Assembly: GCA_937890575.1 (NCBI GenBank)
Contig: CALADZ010000155.1
Span: 1-15,744, forward strand
DNA from: MAG-120531 sp002378585
GTDB taxonomy: Bacteria > Bacteroidota > Bacteroidia > Flavobacteriales > Flavobacteriaceae
Direction of reading: 5' to 3'
DNA length: 15,744 bases
Numbering within the stretch: position 1 is the stretch's first letter; each line of letters starts with the position of its first letter. Made by a program: the position numbers and the translations under genes. The notes beneath the pieces were generated by a model. It was not told where the DNA came from, searched no databases, and worked only from the letters and a program-made list of their open reading frames with translations. Shown piece after piece: positions 1-7,815 of the stretch.

Positions 1-50
1 CCCAAAAATAAGGTATTCCCCAAGAATTTTAAGATTTACTAAGTGCTTAA

Positions 51-1349
51 TTAATGTTTTTGCATTAATACCTCTTTCAATTCATCATAGTTTTTGATGA
101 CGGTAGATTTTTTTTCCGAATGCATTAAACGCTGTAATCCTTCAGGGAGTTCCGGGGAGAACCCCAAGGCTTCGGCAACTACTTCCGTAAACTTAACGGG
201 ATGAGCGGTTTCTAAAAATACACCAAAGTGGTTTGGCTTTTCATGAAGATAGCGCTCAAGTCCTAGGTAACCAATAGCTCCATGTGGGTCAGCTACATAA
301 TTGTATTGATGGTAAACCCTTTGCATGGCGTCCATTGTCTGAGCATCAGTAAAGGAATAACTGCTTATATGATTTCTTAATTTATTGAGGTCGTGGTCAT
401 GCAAGGTCTCTATACGAATCCAATTGCTGGGATGGGCTACATCCATGGCATTTGATCGCGTCGCCACGGATGTTCTATCGGTCCATACCCCGGAGTTTAG
501 AAAATCGGGGACTGTTTTGTTACTGTTGGTCGCCGCGATAAAATGCGCCACTTCTAGGCCTAGTTTTTGGGCCACAAAACCTGCACATAAATTGCCAAAG
601 TTTCCTGAGGGAACACTGATTACCCATGGTTTGTCCGTAGGTTTTTTTTGTTGCAAGGCTACAAAATAATACAACATCTGGGGTAGCCAACGCGCTACGT
701 TAATCGAGTTGGCTGAGGTTAATTTGCGGGTAGATCTCACTTGTTGATCGACAAATGCGGTTTTCACCATTTCTTGACAATCATCAAATGAACCGAGCAC
801 TTCGATAGCTTTTATATTTTGACCCAGCGCGGTAAGTTGTTTTTCCTGTAAGGGGCTTACTTTACCACTGGGGTAGAGGATAACTACTTCCACGCCGGAC
901 ACCCCCAAAAAACCATCGGCCACTGCACCGCCAGTATCCCCAGAAGTAGCTACTAAGACTGTTGTTTTTTCACCGTTTTGTGCAGAAAAATACCCCAAAC
1001 AACGCGCCATAAATCGGGCGCCAACATCCTTAAAAGCCAGTGTTGGTCCATGAAATAATTCTAATACACCTATATGGTCATCTAACCGTACTACGGGAAG
1101 GTCAAAGTCTATAGCTGAAAAAGCAATTTCAGCGAGTGTATTTTTATCTATGTCGTTACCGACAAAATGTTTCATCACTTCAAATCCCAATTCCTTTTTG
1201 TCCATAGTGGTATATGCGGACCAAAAAGATTTACCCAATACAGGTAAATGATCCGGAAAATACAGACCCCGATCAGGGGCAATTCCTGTAGTGGCTGCTT
1301 CTTTAAAACTCGCGGTAAGTTTGGGGTTACTCAGACTTTTGTATATCAT
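51..1349 (-). CDS. thrC: Threonine synthase
   Basis: Converts O-phospho-L-homoserine to L-threonine and phosphate, the last step of threonine synthesis, using pyridoxal phosphate in the cytoplasm. The 432-residue protein shows the PLP-lysine motif HGPTLAFKD with Lys107, the TSGDTGGA segment at 135-142, SANSINVARWLPQ at 212-224 and the glycine-rich phosphate-binding loop SGNFGN at 248-253. The N-terminal part (SLSNPKLTASFKEAATTGIAPDRGLYFP) matches threonine synthases of the longer, E. coli-like group. It is the last gene of the thrABC operon, 11 nt after the thrB stop. The start is the first ATG after thrB and fits the family N-terminus. The 50 bp between its stop and the window edge are AT-rich. 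A 7-bp inverted repeat at 50-69 overlaps the stop codon but lacks a U-tract, so no convincing terminator is seen there. Confidence 0.97.
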   Translation of the reverse strand: MIYKSLSNPKLTASFKEAATTGIAPDRGLYFPDHLPVLGKSFWSAYTTMDKKELGFEVMKHFVGNDIDKNTLAEIAFSAIDFDLPVVRLDDHIGVLELFHGPTLAFKDVGARFMARCLGYFSAQNGEKTTVLVATSGDTGGAVADGFLGVSGVEVVILYPSGKVSPLQEKQLTALGQNIKAIEVLGSFDDCQEMVKTAFVDQQVRSTRKLTSANSINVARWLPQMLYYFVALQQKKPTDKPWVISVPSGNFGNLCAGFVAQKLGLEVAHFIAATNSNKTVPDFLNSGVWTDRTSVATRSNAMDVAHPSNWIRIETLHDHDLNKLRNHISSYSFTDAQTMDAMQRVYHQYNYVADPHGAIGYLGLERYLHEKPNHFGVFLETAHPVKFTEVVAEALGFSPELPEGLQRLMHSEKKSTVIKNYDELKEVLMQKH

Positions 1350-1360
1350 AAAAGAGCCGT

Positions 1361-2299
1361 TTAAGCTTGAATCATTTTAATTCCTTGTGTGTTGATTTTG
1401 GCACAGTGTACCTCAAAATCAATGCCCCATTGTCGGTAGTTTATCTCAATGGCTTGAGCGATAGATCGCGCTTGGTCGTTACCTTGCGCTAGGCCAAATA
1501 CGGATGGGCCAGAGCCTGAAATTCCCGCTCCTAAAGCACCGGAGTCCAGCATGGTTTTTTTAAGTTCATCAAAGCCAGGGATGAGCAGCGATCTAATGGG
1601 CTCTACAACCACGTCGACCAATGATCTGGAGATTAATCCGTAATCATTGGTATACAACCCAGCGATCAATCCACCTAAATTTCCCCATTGGGTAGTTGCC
1701 TGGCGCAAGCTTAATTGCGTTTTTAAGATACTGCGCGCATCTTGTGTTTTAATTTCAATTTGCGGATGAAGCACCACAGCATACAGGTCATCAGGGCAGG
1801 GTAGTGCCACTATATCCAATGGTTCATAGGAACGAATCAATGTAAATCCGCCAAAGATACCAGGGGCCACATTATCCGCATGGGCCACACCACTGGCTAG
1901 TTTTTCTCCCTCCATGGCAAACGAAACCAATTCAAGGGGAGAAAACGGCCTGTTCAATAACTCATTTAGACCCCAAACAGCGCCTGAAGCGCTGGCTGCA
2001 CTGGATCCGATTCCACTTCCCGCCTTGATGTTTTTTTCAATCATTAAACTAAACCCAGGTGGATCACCCCCTTGAGATTTATAGGTATTAAGCAGACTAA
2101 GCCCAGCAACACCTGCCGTGTTTTTGGCTACATCCAAAGGAAGGTCTGCACCTTTAATCTCGCTGATTTGCCAACCTGGTTTGTCGGTTACTTCAAAATG
2201 CATTACATCACCAACCTCATCTAGAGCGACACCCAACACATCAAAACCACAAGAGATATTGGCAATGGTACCTGGTGAAAATAAACTTAGCTTTTTCAT
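1361..2299 (-). CDS. thrB: Homoserine kinase (GHMP family)
   Basis: Phosphorylates L-homoserine with ATP to O-phosphohomoserine, the substrate of ThrC. The 312-residue protein has the GHMP kinase layout: an N-terminal SPGTIANISCGFDVLGVAL segment (residues 8-26), the phosphate-binding loop KAGSGIGSSAASASG (92-106), HADNVAPGIFGG (140-151), and the C-terminal glycine-rich motif GAGISGSGPS (257-266). The length is normal for the family. The ATG follows the thrA stop codon directly (TAG then ATG, no spacer), which suggests translational coupling in one thrABC transcript. No unusual residues were seen at the conserved motifs. Confidence 0.97.
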   Translation of the reverse strand: MKKLSLFSPGTIANISCGFDVLGVALDEVGDVMHFEVTDKPGWQISEIKGADLPLDVAKNTAGVAGLSLLNTYKSQGGDPPGFSLMIEKNIKAGSGIGSSAASASGAVWGLNELLNRPFSPLELVSFAMEGEKLASGVAHADNVAPGIFGGFTLIRSYEPLDIVALPCPDDLYAVVLHPQIEIKTQDARSILKTQLSLRQATTQWGNLGGLIAGLYTNDYGLISRSLVDVVVEPIRSLLIPGFDELKKTMLDSGALGAGISGSGPSVFGLAQGNDQARSIAQAIEINYRQWGIDFEVHCAKINTQGIKMIQA

Positions 2300-4744
2300 C
2301 TATTCCTGTTTTGAGGCACGAATTATATCAGCAAAAATACCCGACGCGGTAACTGCTGCACCCGCACCTGCACCTTGAATGACCATGGGACTTGTCGGAT
2401 AACGCGCAGAATATAATAGTACGATATTATCACTTCCCGGCAAGTGAAAAAATGGGTGATCTTTAGGGATTACTTCAATACCTACACGGGCCTTTTGCCC
2501 ATCGAGTAGTGCGGTGTATTTAAGTTTAGCCCCTTGATCCTGGGCATTTTGCCACAATTGATGCATTTTAGTTTCATCCTTAATCAATTGTGCATACAGA
2601 TCCTGATTGTTATGTGTGGCCAAAGCTTCAGGAGATAGAAAAGAGTTGTTTTGAATATCGCTCATTTCTAATTCAAGTCCAGCTTCCCGAGCCAAAATCA
2701 ATATTTTACGCATGACATCAACTCCGCTTAGATCAATTTTAGGATCTGGCTCCGTATACCCTTTTTCTTGAGCTTGCCCCACCACAGCAGCAAAATCATC
2801 CCCTTGATAGTGGTGAAATATAAAATTCAGGCTTCCCGACAAAACGGCTTGTATTCGATGTATTCTATCCCCAGAGGCCACCATGTTTTTTATGGTATCA
2901 ATAATAGGCAAACCTGCTCCTACATTGGTTTCGTATAAAAAAGAAGCTTGGTATTTTCCACAGAGCTCTTGCAATTGCAGGTAATAGTCAAATGAAGCTG
3001 AACATGCTATTTTATTACAGGTGACTACAGAAATACTGTTTGAGAGATAAGTGGGGTAGGAGTTGGCTACCTCAGCGTTGGCTGTATTATCGACAAAAAT
3101 TGAATTTCTTAGGTTAAGGCGTTTAACTTCCTGAGCAAAGCCATCTAGCGAACTCACTGTACCCCCAGCGAGTAAATTGGCCCATTGGGATAATTCAATT
3201 CCAGATTCATCGAAACACATAGTTTTTGAATTGGCCATGCCGACCACCCTAACCTGAAGCTGCAGGTGATTTTGTAGGTAATCGCTTTGGCTTTCCAATT
3301 GCGCCAATAATTGACTCCCGACAGTTCCTACCCCCATGATGAATAAGTTGATCTGTTTGGTCTGGGCTTCAAAAAAAGTTTCATGAAGCGCATTAATCGC
3401 TTTGGGCACATCCTTTTCAGCAATTACCGCCGAAATATTGCGTTCTGATGACCCTTGGGCGATCACGCGAATATTCACATTATTTCGTCCAAGAGTTTGA
3501 AACATCTTACCACTGAGTCCCTGGTGACTTCTCATTTGGTCCCCAACTAAGGCCAATATAGCCATATCCATCTCTGGAATGAGTTTGTTAATCATCCCCT
3601 GTTTCCTCTCGTAACTAAACGCTTCATTAACTACATCAACAGCTTTTTGAGCATCCACGGAGGCAATAGCAATAGTTATTGAGTGTTCTGAGGAAGCTTG
3701 GGTGATCAAAACCACATTGATCTGTGCTTGTGAAAGCACAGAAAAAAACTTTTGAGAAATCCCTGGAATTCCCACCATACCAGGTCCCTCCAGTGAAACT
3801 AGAGCCATATTGGGTATATGGCTTATGCCGCGAACTGTTTTTTGTTTCTTACCTCCAGTCGCACTGATTAAGGTCCCGGGGTCTTCTGGGGCAAATGTGT
3901 TTTTGATGCGCAAAGGTATCCCATCAGCCATGGCAGGCTGTATGGTTGGCGGGTAGAGCACTTTAGCGCCAAAATGCGAAAGCTCCATAGCTTCCTCATA
4001 GGAAATTTCTTCAATGGGTTTGGCAGATTTAACCCATTGAGGGTGTGCAGTAAACATCCCACTCACATCCGTGTAAATCAATAATTCACGAGCGCTTAAA
4101 CCTGCAGCTGCCAAAGAGGCTGAGTAATCGGAACCTCCTCTTCCTAAGGTAGTTGTGTGGCCCGAGGCATCTGACCCAATAAACCCACCCATGATTTGGA
4201 CCTGATGACCTGAAGCGGCTGCTTGTTGTAGCGCGCTATATGTAGTTGCTGTATCCACTTGAGCTTTGCCGTGTTGGCTGTTGGTACGGATCAATAAACG
4301 CGCATCCCAATAGGTTAAATCTATGCCCAAACTCTGCAGGTAAGCGGCCATAATTTCACTGGATAAAAGCTCCCCATAGGCCAAAACTTGGTCGCTGAGT
4401 CTTGGTGTCGTTTCTCCTATTAGGTAGGCGCCTTCTAGGAGTGCATCCAATTGATTGACACTTTGTTTCATCCGGCTGATGACTCCGCTTTGTATCGATA
4501 CAGGAATAAGGGATTTTACGGCATCAAGGTGGGTTTTTTCTATTTCATTGATTAAGGTCTGGTAGGTGGCTTCTCGGTTTGAAGCACTATTTAATGCATT
4601 TACTAATAAATCGGTAATTCCGCCCATGGCGGATACTACTACAGTGACGCGCTCTTTTTGAGCGTATGATTGAATGATCTGTGCAACTTGACGTATTGCA
4701 GACTCGTGGGCTACTGAACTGCCGCCGAATTTAAGAACCAACAT
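2300..4744 (-). CDS. thrA: Bifunctional aspartokinase / homoserine dehydrogenase
   Basis: Catalyses the first and third steps of the aspartate pathway towards threonine: aspartate to aspartyl phosphate, and aspartate semialdehyde to homoserine. Residues 1-300 are the aspartokinase domain (KFGGSSV at 5-11, TLGRGGSDYSAS at 199-210, YTDVSGMFTAHP around 224-235). Residues about 314-458 hold two ACT-type repeats, the usual site of feedback inhibition by threonine. Residues about 465-814 are the homoserine dehydrogenase, with Rossmann motif GVGTVG (471-476), TCNK (575-578), VGAGLP (608-613), GSLNFIF (637-643) and GYTEPDPKIDLSGVDVMRK ending at Lys680. The 814-residue length is that of E. coli ThrA/MetL fusions. 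It is the first large gene of thrABC, 57 nt after a threonine-rich leader ORF, so I infer control by attenuation as well as by feedback. ThrA is preferred over MetL because of the adjacent thrB and thrC. Confidence 0.97.
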   Translation of the reverse strand: MLVLKFGGSSVAHESAIRQVAQIIQSYAQKERVTVVVSAMGGITDLLVNALNSASNREATYQTLINEIEKTHLDAVKSLIPVSIQSGVISRMKQSVNQLDALLEGAYLIGETTPRLSDQVLAYGELLSSEIMAAYLQSLGIDLTYWDARLLIRTNSQHGKAQVDTATTYSALQQAAASGHQVQIMGGFIGSDASGHTTTLGRGGSDYSASLAAAGLSARELLIYTDVSGMFTAHPQWVKSAKPIEEISYEEAMELSHFGAKVLYPPTIQPAMADGIPLRIKNTFAPEDPGTLISATGGKKQKTVRGISHIPNMALVSLEGPGMVGIPGISQKFFSVLSQAQINVVLITQASSEHSITIAIASVDAQKAVDVVNEAFSYERKQGMINKLIPEMDMAILALVGDQMRSHQGLSGKMFQTLGRNNVNIRVIAQGSSERNISAVIAEKDVPKAINALHETFFEAQTKQINLFIMGVGTVGSQLLAQLESQSDYLQNHLQLQVRVVGMANSKTMCFDESGIELSQWANLLAGGTVSSLDGFAQEVKRLNLRNSIFVDNTANAEVANSYPTYLSNSISVVTCNKIACSASFDYYLQLQELCGKYQASFLYETNVGAGLPIIDTIKNMVASGDRIHRIQAVLSGSLNFIFHHYQGDDFAAVVGQAQEKGYTEPDPKIDLSGVDVMRKILILAREAGLELEMSDIQNNSFLSPEALATHNNQDLYAQLIKDETKMHQLWQNAQDQGAKLKYTALLDGQKARVGIEVIPKDHPFFHLPGSDNIVLLYSARYPTSPMVIQGAGAGAAVTASGIFADIIRASKQE

Positions 4745-4780
4745 GTTGATATGGGATAAAGATGAGTAAGTAATAAAGTA

Positions 4781-4829
4781 AGGTCCGAGGAAAATATAGC
4801 GTTACCCCCAAGGGGTAGTCATCGGAGCT
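4781..4829 (-). terminator. Possible attenuator terminator of the thr leader
   Basis: On the minus strand the arm AGCTCCGA (4829-4822) can pair with TCGGACCT (4788-4781), giving seven pairs with one C-C mismatch. The 3' arm is followed by a T-rich stretch (TACTTTATTACTT). Within the long loop is a second compact hairpin, TACCCC-TTG-GGGGTA, which ends at the leader stop codon and is followed by CGCTATATTTT. Either could act as the conditional terminator before thrA. The pairing is visible in sequence; the termination role is inferred and the outer stem is not strong. Confidence 0.4.
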
Positions 4830-4885
4830 GTAGTACCTGTAGTCAAGGTACTTGTAGGGAAAGTAAAAATGCCGGAAAAGGCCAT
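4802..4885 (-). CDS. thrL: Threonine-rich leader peptide of the thr operon
   Basis: A 27-codon ORF that ends 57 nt before thrA on the same strand. It begins MAFSGIFTFP and carries nine threonines at codons 8, 11, 13, 15, 16, 18, 19, 23 and 24 (ACT four times, ACA three, ACC two). Only one isoleucine codon is present. One third threonine in a short ORF directly upstream of thrABC is the hallmark of a leader peptide. By analogy with enterobacterial ThrL, ribosomes short of charged tRNA-Thr would stall here and change folding of the downstream RNA. ThrL in E. coli senses both Thr and Ile; this ORF appears to sense mainly Thr. No Shine-Dalgarno is seen, as is normal in Bacteroidota. The peptide itself probably has no other function. 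The ORF is certain; the regulatory role is an inference from composition and position. Confidence 0.75.
   Translation of the reverse strand: MAFSGIFTFPTSTLTTGTTAPMTTPWG
4832..4852 (-). promoter_or_regulatory. Hairpin within the threonine codons of the leader
   Basis: A perfect 7-bp stem, AGTACCT / AGGTACT, with a 7-nt loop (TGACTAC on the minus strand) covers leader codons 12-18, including four threonine codons. A ribosome stalled on these codons would prevent it from forming. That makes it the natural candidate for the first hairpin of an attenuator. A convincing alternative (antiterminator) pairing between its 3' arm and the downstream terminator arm was not found by eye. Confidence 0.4.
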
Positions 4886-4904
4886 AACTCAAATGGATAT
4901 GGCC
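4880..4904 (-). promoter_or_regulatory. Hairpin covering the leader start codon
   Basis: GGCCATA (4904-4898) and TATGGCC (4886-4880) form a perfect 7-bp stem with an 11-nt loop. The leader ATG (4885-4883) lies inside the 3' arm, so the structure would hide the leader start codon. This only matters if transcription starts upstream of 4904. If the TACATTTG element next to it is the -7 box, the start would fall near 4900 and the 5' arm would be mostly missing from the RNA. Confidence 0.3.
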
Positions 4905-4912
4905 CAAATGTA
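4905..4912 (-). promoter_or_regulatory. Candidate -7 promoter element of the thr operon
   Basis: TACATTTG on the minus strand matches the Bacteroidota -7 consensus TAnnTTTG exactly and lies about 20 nt before the leader start codon. No TTG is present at the usual spacing for the -33 element, so the match is partial. It would give a very short untranslated leader before the thrL ORF. Confidence 0.4.
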
Positions 4913-4986
4913 ATTAAAATCAAACGGGAGTACCTAGACTAGCTGATTTTTTGTGAATATGAAAAAAACCGACATTAAAAGTTAAA

Positions 4987-5008
4987 CAACCCTTAATACT
5001 AAGGGTTG
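4987..5008 (-). terminator. Terminator after clpC
   Basis: A perfect 9-bp stem (CAACCCTTA / TAAGGGTTG) with a 4-nt loop starts about 19 nt after the clpC stop. On the minus strand it is followed by TTTAACTTTT, an interrupted T-tract. It separates clpC transcription from the thr operon, which lies downstream on the same strand. The stem is AT-rich on one side, so termination may be incomplete. Confidence 0.65.
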
Positions 5009-5027
5009 AAAACCAATAATTAAGTAT

Positions 5028-7568
5028 TTACAAAGCGGTTGTTCCCTTTTCTATACGTACGTTTAATTCAGTATCGCCCTCATGCCAATCAAGTGCTATA
5101 GCGTCGCCTTGGGACATTTGGGAGAGGATGATTTGCTCTGCCAAAACATCTTCGACATATTTTTGAATAGCCCGTTTTAAAGGTCTAGCGCCATACTGAG
5201 GATCAAATCCCTTTTCTGCGATAAAGCTTTTAGCGGCCTCGCTTAGTTTTATTTGATAGCCTAAAGATTCTATGCGATCGATCAGCTTAACTAATTCAAT
5301 ATCAATGATTTTCTCAATATCGTTTTTCTCCAAACTATTAAAAACAACTACATCGTCAATTCTGTTGAGAAATTCTGGCGCAAAAGCTTTTTTCAAGGCA
5401 TTTTCAATGACCCCTTTGGCATGATCTCCTGATTGAGCCATCTTAGCGGCCGTACCAAATCCCACCCCTAATCCAAAATCTTTCAGCTGACGAGATCCGA
5501 TGTTAGACGTCATAATAATGATGGTATTTCTAAAATCAATCTTGCGGCCTAAGCTGTCCGTCAGATAACCGTCGTCAAGAACTTGAAGCAGCATGTTGAA
5601 AACGTCCGGGTGAGCTTTTTCTACCTCGTCCAACAAAATCACGGCATAAGGCTTTCTGCGTACTTTTTCGGTTAGTTGACCGCCTTCTTCATAGCCCACA
5701 TAACCAGGAGGTGACCCCACGAGTCTAGATATGGCAAATTTTTCCATATACTCACTCATGTCAATCCGGATTAGTGAATCCTCAGAATCAAATAATTCTC
5801 TAGCCAGGACCTTAGCTAATTGAGTTTTTCCTACACCAGTTTGACCTAAAAATATGAAGGAACCAATGGGTTTGTTGGGGTCTTTTAAACCTGCTCTGTT
5901 GCGCTGAATGGCCTTGGCCACCTTGATTACCGCGTCAGGTTGTCCGATTACTTTGGATTGAATCAATTGGGGAAGCTCAGCCAGCTTGGCGCTTTCTGCT
6001 TGTGCGACTCGAGTTACAGGGATACCACTCATCATTGAAACTACGTTGGCCACGTGTTCCTCAGTAACTGTTTCCCGGTGTAGTTTGGCGTTTTCTTCCC
6101 ATCTTTCTTGGGCGATCGCTAGTTCTTTCTCGATCTTTTTTTCGTCGTCTCTGAGTTTGGCCGCCTCTTCGTATTTCTGTTTTTTAACTACAGCATTTTT
6201 CTCTTCGCGTACTGCCTCGAGTTGTTTTTCCAAGTCGATGACTTCTTTGGGTACATGCATGTTATTGATGTGCACCCTTGATCCTGCCTCATCCAGGGCG
6301 TCTATGGCTTTGTCCGGCAAAAACCGATCACTCATGTATCTCGTGGTCAATTGAACACAAGCGAGTATGGCTTCAGGCGTGTAGGAAACTTGGTGGTGAT
6401 CTTCGTACTTTGATTTAATGTTGTGAAGAATCTCAATGGTTTCCTCTTCAGTAGTTGGTTCAATAATTACTTTTTGGAAACGACGCTCTAGAGCTCCATC
6501 CTTTTCAATGTATTGACGGTATTCATCCAGGGTAGTAGCACCAATACATTGAATTTCTCCTCTAGCTAGAGCGGGTTTAAACATATTCGATGCGTCAAGG
6601 CTTCCTGTGGCCCCACCAGCACCAACAATGGTGTGAATTTCATCGATAAACAAGATGATATCATCATTTTTTTCTACCTCATTCATTACCGCCTTCATGC
6701 GTTCTTCAAACTGACCGCGGTATTTTGTGCCAGCCACTAAAGAGGCTAGATCCAAAGTAACTACGCGTTTGTTGTAGAGTACCCTAGAAACTTTTTTCTG
6801 AACGATCCGCAAGGCAAGGCCTTCAGCAATGGCACTTTTTCCTACTCCCGGTTCTCCGATGAGCAAGGGATTGTTTTTTTTGCGTCTACTCAATATTTGA
6901 GATACGCGTTCAATCTCTTTAATGCGACCAACCACGGGATCTAACTTGTTTTCCTCAGCCATTTTGGTGAGGTCTTTGCCAAAATTATCAAGCACAGGTG
7001 TTTTCGACTTAGAAGTCGATTTTGCCGTAGCAGAGGCGTTTCCGCTCTGTGGATTCTCCTTTTCTTGATCGTCCGCATCAGAATCAAATGAGGCATTGGG
7101 TTCGTCGGCATAGTCGCTGTCGTTGGTGATCATCGACTTAAATTGTTCTTTAACTCCTTCGTAGTCCACCAACAATTTATTCAATAGTTTGGTGGTTGGG
7201 TCATTTTCATTCCTCAGGATACACAACAGTAAATGAGCTGTATTGATGGAATTGCTCTGAAAGAGTTTGGCTTCGAGAAAAGTAGTCTTCAGGGCGCGTT
7301 CTGCTTGACGAGTCAAGTGAAGATTTTTTTGATCTTGTCGAATGATCTGGGCGCTTTCTACGGGAGGATTAAGGGTTTCTATCCGTTTTCTGAGTTGCTC
7401 CAGATCTACGGCCAATGCCTCTAGAATTGATATAGCTTTGCCGTTGCCATCTCTGAGAAGTCCCAGCATCAAGTGTTCAGTCCCAATAAAATCGTGACCC
7501 AATCTGAGTGCTTCTTCTTTGCTGTAAGCGATGACGTCTTTGACCCTTGGTGAAAAATTATCGTCCAT
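5028..7568 (-). CDS. clpC: ATP-dependent Clp protease ATP-binding subunit ClpC
   Basis: A cytoplasmic AAA+ unfoldase that feeds damaged or targeted proteins into the ClpP peptidase. The 846-residue protein has the full ClpC layout. The Clp N-terminal repeats span about residues 1-145, followed by an acidic, Ser/Lys-rich linker (about 150-190). The first AAA+ domain has Walker A GEPGVGKS (238-245) and Walker B ILFIDE (305-310). A UVR-type coiled segment follows (about 455-482, KQKYEEAAKLRDDEKKIEKE), which separates ClpC from ClpA. The second AAA+ domain has Walker A GQTGVGKT (575-582) and Walker B ILLDE (644-648). A VGFG loop (702-705) sits where the ClpP-docking tripeptide is expected. It is a single-gene unit, divergent from gyrA and ended by a hairpin terminator. 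No CtsR or CIRCE operator was recognised upstream. No adjacent mcsA/mcsB genes are seen, unlike in Bacillus. Confidence 0.97.
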   Translation of the reverse strand: MDDNFSPRVKDVIAYSKEEALRLGHDFIGTEHLMLGLLRDGNGKAISILEALAVDLEQLRKRIETLNPPVESAQIIRQDQKNLHLTRQAERALKTTFLEAKLFQSNSINTAHLLLCILRNENDPTTKLLNKLLVDYEGVKEQFKSMITNDSDYADEPNASFDSDADDQEKENPQSGNASATAKSTSKSKTPVLDNFGKDLTKMAEENKLDPVVGRIKEIERVSQILSRRKKNNPLLIGEPGVGKSAIAEGLALRIVQKKVSRVLYNKRVVTLDLASLVAGTKYRGQFEERMKAVMNEVEKNDDIILFIDEIHTIVGAGGATGSLDASNMFKPALARGEIQCIGATTLDEYRQYIEKDGALERRFQKVIIEPTTEEETIEILHNIKSKYEDHHQVSYTPEAILACVQLTTRYMSDRFLPDKAIDALDEAGSRVHINNMHVPKEVIDLEKQLEAVREEKNAVVKKQKYEEAAKLRDDEKKIEKELAIAQERWEENAKLHRETVTEEHVANVVSMMSGIPVTRVAQAESAKLAELPQLIQSKVIGQPDAVIKVAKAIQRNRAGLKDPNKPIGSFIFLGQTGVGKTQLAKVLARELFDSEDSLIRIDMSEYMEKFAISRLVGSPPGYVGYEEGGQLTEKVRRKPYAVILLDEVEKAHPDVFNMLLQVLDDGYLTDSLGRKIDFRNTIIIMTSNIGSRQLKDFGLGVGFGTAAKMAQSGDHAKGVIENALKKAFAPEFLNRIDDVVVFNSLEKNDIEKIIDIELVKLIDRIESLGYQIKLSEAAKSFIAEKGFDPQYGARPLKRAIQKYVEDVLAEQIILSQMSQGDAIALDWHEGDTELNVRIEKGTTAL

Positions 7569-7592
7569 AATCAGGTATTATTGGGATAAAAT

Positions 7593-7620
7593 TAAACATA
7601 TTCAATCACTTTTCTAGCAA
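7593..7620 (-). promoter_or_regulatory. Candidate clpC promoter
   Basis: On the minus strand a TTG (7620-7618), 17 nt of spacer and TATGTTTA (7600-7593) resemble the Bacteroidota TTG / TAnnTTTG promoter, with one mismatch at the last position of the -7 box. It lies about 25 nt before the clpC ATG, a sensible distance. The spacer is slightly shorter than the usual 19 or so. Confidence 0.4.
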
Positions 7621-7652
7621 GGATGGTGCCTAAGTTGTGCACATTGGATAGG

Positions 7653-7671
7653 GGCTGACAAATCTTCAGCC
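7653..7671. other. Small inverted repeat between clpC and gyrA
   Basis: GGCTGA and TCAGCC form a perfect 6-bp inverted repeat around a 7-nt centre, in the middle of the 247-bp divergent clpC-gyrA gap. It could be a binding site for a regulator or chance. It lacks a T-tract in both directions, so it is not a terminator. The rest of this gap shows no recognisable RNA gene or small ORF, and no clear TAnnTTTG promoter for gyrA was found. Confidence 0.25.
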
Positions 7672-7815
7672 ATACCGACAGTGTGGTTTGGTGAATGACT
7701 CTTTATATTTCTGTTGATAAATTCTACAATAAAACAAGCTATGCGCGGCTCTATACCCTAGGATTTGTGTATATTGGCCTGATCATTTTTAGAGTGACAA
7801 AATGCGCTTATTGAT

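Noticed and set aside
50..69. 7-bp inverted repeat ATTAATG / CATTAAT at the thrC stop codon, as a possible operon terminator
   Set aside because: The stem is almost all A/T and no T-tract follows on the minus strand, so it is not a convincing terminator.
4744..5027. Riboswitch or separate small RNA gene between clpC and thrA
   Set aside because: The 283-bp gap is accounted for by the clpC terminator, a promoter box and the leader ORF; no known riboswitch core was recognised.
5986..6354. 122-codon plus-strand ORF opposite clpC
   Set aside because: It is antisense to the conserved ClpC UVR and AAA+ coding region and has a low-complexity Ser/Ala-rich translation, as expected from the reverse of a coding frame.
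7704..7711. TATATTTC as a gyrA -7 promoter box with TTTG at 7687-7690
   Set aside because: The last base differs from TAnnTTTG and the 13-nt spacer is too short; no other element before gyrA fits better.
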